Below are positions 38,627 through 40,573 of a stretch of 40,573 nucleotides of DNA, piece after piece. The notes beneath the pieces were generated by a model, which ran no database searches, was not told the origin of the DNA, and was given only the letters and a program-made list of their open reading frames with translations. Position numbers and translations under genes: made by a program. The stretch's first letter is position 1. Each line of letters starts with the position of its first letter. The DNA is from Nitrospiraceae bacterium (GTDB taxonomy: Bacteria > Nitrospirota > Nitrospiria > Nitrospirales > Nitrospiraceae): the NCBI GenBank assembly GCA_919902665.1, contig CAKKRK010000045.1, forward strand, positions 1 through 40,573, read 5' to 3'.

Positions 38627-40573
38627 TGGTTTCCCGTCTTCTGGATATCTCCCTCCGCCAGCGGCTCCTTATCATTATCTGTTCGGTCATGATCGGCGCC
38701 GGCGGGATCTATGCCTTTCGGACCATTCCGATCGACGCCTTTCCGGATGTGACCAGCGTGCTGGTTCAGGTTGTTACGAAGGCACCGGGGCTCTCTCCCG
38801 CCGAAGTCGAGCGCTTGGTGACCTATCCGGTCGAGCTACAGCTCACGGGTGTGCCGTCTCTCACGGAAATGCGTTCCCTCACAAAGGTCGGTCTCTCGCT
38901 GATCACCATCGTGTTCGATGACTCCATGGACATCAACCTGGCCCGCCAACTGGTGCTCGAGCGATTGCTTGAAGTGGAGGAACAGCTTCCTCCAGGAGCC
39001 GAGCCGATGCTGGTGCCGAACAGCACGGGCTTGGGCGAGGTCTTCCAGTATTACTTGGAGTCTCCTCACGGAGCTCCGGCTGATAGCGAAGCTGAACACC
39101 AAAGCCTGATTGTACAGCGGACCATTCAAGATTGGATCATTCGCCCCCTTCTGAAGAGCACGCCGGAGGTCATCGATATCAATTCAATGGGCGGGTACGT
39201 CAAACAGTATCAGGTGTTGGTCGAACCAGGCCTGCTCCGGAAATACGGTCTGACGCTTCGTGAGGTGTTCGATGCGGTGGCGAGAAACAACGCCAACGCC
39301 GGTGGAAATATCCTCGAAAAACATGATGAGAAATATATCGTGCGAGGAATTGGACTGATCCGCTCGCTTCAGGATATTGAACGGATCGTCGTGAAGGAAA
39401 CCGGTGGCACGCCGGTCTATATCTCTGACGTGGCTCAAGTGGTGATCGACCATGCGGTGCGTCATGGCGCCACGGTGCTGAACGGGGATCGCGAGGTGGT
39501 CAGTGGCATCGTGCTGATGTTGCGTGGAGGCAACGCTCGGGATGTCGTCGAGGGGATCAAGGCTCGTATTGAGGACATCCATGCTAAGCATCTGTTGCCG
39601 GATGGATTGCGCATTGTGCCGTTTTACGACCGTATCGAACTGATCACCGAAGCATTGAATACGGTGTACAAATCGTTGGCTGAAGGTGTGGTGCTCGTCG
39701 TTGTGGTGTTGTTTCTGTTTCTTGGGAATATTCGCAGTGCGCTGATCGTCGTCGGCACACTGGTGTTAGCGCCGCTGGCCACATTTATCGTCATGGGGCA
39801 AATCGGGCTGACCGCAAATCTCATGTCGCTCGGAGGGCTGGCGATCGCGATCGGTATGATCGTGGATGGGTCGGTCGTCGTCGTTGAAAACGTCTATCGC
39901 CATCTGTCTCACCATTCTGCTGCCGCAATACCGAGGCTTCAGCTGGTGACCCAAGCGGTGAAGGAAGTCGGCCAGCCGGTCGTCTTCGGGATTCTGATCA
40001 TTATTTTGGTGTTTCTTCCTCTCTTGTCCCTTCACGGGATGGAAGGGAAGATGTTCAAACCGCTTGCCTATACGATCATGATCGCGCTGTTGGTGTCCCT
40101 CGTCTTGTCGCTGACGCTGTCACCGGTGCTCTGTTCGTTGGCCTTGAGGCAAGGCAGTGAAGAAGATCCTTGGATTGTCCGATTGGCTAAGCGGCTCTAC
40201 GCGCCGTCTCTTCGATGGGCGCTTGGGCATCGGACCGCCGTGGTGGTGATGGCCGTCTCCGCGCTCATCGGGGCGCTGGCGTTGGTGCCAACATTAGGCT
40301 CAGAATTTATCCCTATTCTGAACGAGGGATCAGTTGCCCCTCAGACTATTCGGCTCCCCAGCGTGTCGCTTCCTGCCTCAATCGAAATCGAAAAGCGGAT
40401 GCAGCAGGCGATCATGGAGTTTCCGGAAGTGGAGATGGTCGTCTCGAAAATCGGTCGTACGGAATTGGGGAACGATCCACAGGAGCCGAATGAAAGTGAT
40501 CCGGTGGTTCGCTTGAAGCCGCTGGATCAGTGGACCACGGCCAAGACGATGCCGGAGTTGATGCAGAAGTTTC
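38626..40573 (+). CDS. Heavy-metal efflux RND transporter (CzcA/CusA family), 3' end outside window
   Basis: The first 649 residues of an inner-membrane RND pump; the frame is open to the window edge. It begins MVSRLLDISLRQRLLIIICS with TM1, then the HME-RND motif DAFPDVTSVLVQV, the porter segments (APGLSPAEVERLVTYPVE; MGGYVKQYQVLV) and TM2-6. The TM4 proton-relay motif GMIVDGSVVVVEN has Asp414, as in the CzcA branch. Its ATG overlaps the adaptor stop by one base. The metal (Co/Zn/Cd or Cu/Ag) cannot be fixed because the methionine or acidic site residues are not decisive here and the C-terminal part is missing. Confidence 0.9.
   Translation, partial: MVSRLLDISLRQRLLIIICSVMIGAGGIYAFRTIPIDAFPDVTSVLVQVVTKAPGLSPAEVERLVTYPVELQLTGVPSLTEMRSLTKVGLSLITIVFDDSMDINLARQLVLERLLEVEEQLPPGAEPMLVPNSTGLGEVFQYYLESPHGAPADSEAEHQSLIVQRTIQDWIIRPLLKSTPEVIDINSMGGYVKQYQVLVEPGLLRKYGLTLREVFDAVARNNANAGGNILEKHDEKYIVRGIGLIRSLQDIERIVVKETGGTPVYISDVAQVVIDHAVRHGATVLNGDREVVSGIVLMLRGGNARDVVEGIKARIEDIHAKHLLPDGLRIVPFYDRIELITEALNTVYKSLAEGVVLVVVVLFLFLGNIRSALIVVGTLVLAPLATFIVMGQIGLTANLMSLGGLAIAIGMIVDGSVVVVENVYRHLSHHSAAAIPRLQLVTQAVKEVGQPVVFGILIIILVFLPLLSLHGMEGKMFKPLAYTIMIALLVSLVLSLTLSPVLCSLALRQGSEEDPWIVRLAKRLYAPSLRWALGHRTAVVVMAVSALIGALALVPTLGSEFIPILNEGSVAPQTIRLPSVSLPASIEIEKRMQQAIMEFPEVEMVVSKIGRTELGNDPQEPNESDPVVRLKPLDQWTTAKTMPELMQKF

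Overview
The window is chromosomal DNA from a bacterium that is most likely Nitrospira or a close relative (phylum Nitrospirota). This is inferred from gene style and content: a COG3014/LPP20 lipoprotein pair, a GpgS/MpgP-type solute cluster, an Si-type transhydrogenase, a CxxC small zinc-ribbon protein, and a long palindromic intergenic repeat at the left edge of a kind I associate with Nitrospira. No rRNA, tRNA or CRISPR array is visible.

Layout. 0-3.5 kb: a long palindrome, two overlapping envelope lipoprotein genes and a VapBC-like pair whose PIN protein lacks one usual acidic residue. 3.5-7.7 kb (minus): a tight four-gene operon for glucosylglycerate-type solute synthesis (GpgS-like GT81, a second glycosyltransferase, a MpgP/GpgP phosphatase) that also carries a mechanosensitive-channel-like membrane protein. 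7.9-10.9 kb: divergent ThDP 2-keto acid decarboxylase and RlmI-type rRNA methyltransferase. 10.9-15.1 kb: a low-density accessory region with a conserved small gene pair, decayed gene fragments, two inverted-repeat-bounded cassettes carrying the 3' end of a nearby secreted-protein gene, a frameshifted piece of an RTX protein, a small secreted protein and a 57-aa zinc ribbon. 15.1-20.9 kb: housekeeping-like genes (SEC-C protein, Tim44-like protein, YbaK-type deacylase, SthA-type transhydrogenase, nitrobindin-like heme protein) with strong intergenic hairpins. 21-22.6 kb: a paralogue of the small secreted protein, then a gene-poor stretch with solo insertion-sequence ends.

22.6-34.2 kb is the most striking part: a probable operon of a 107-aa protein, a Sec-exported 356-aa protein of unknown function, and, overlapping it by 4 bp, a 10-kb gene for a 3356-aa protein with an N-terminal class 3 lipase and more than 2600 residues of RTX calcium-binding and related repeats. 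It looks like a type I-secreted giant lipase/surface protein. The translationally coupled exported partner could be a cognate accessory or protective protein. No type I exporter lies in the window.

34.2-40.6 kb: an XRE regulator divergent from a coiled-coil protein, with a palindrome over the -10 of the shared intergenic region; then a SpoU RNA methyltransferase followed by a heavy-metal efflux operon (TolC-family outer membrane protein, periplasmic adaptor, CzcA/CusA-type RND pump), the last gene running off the right edge.
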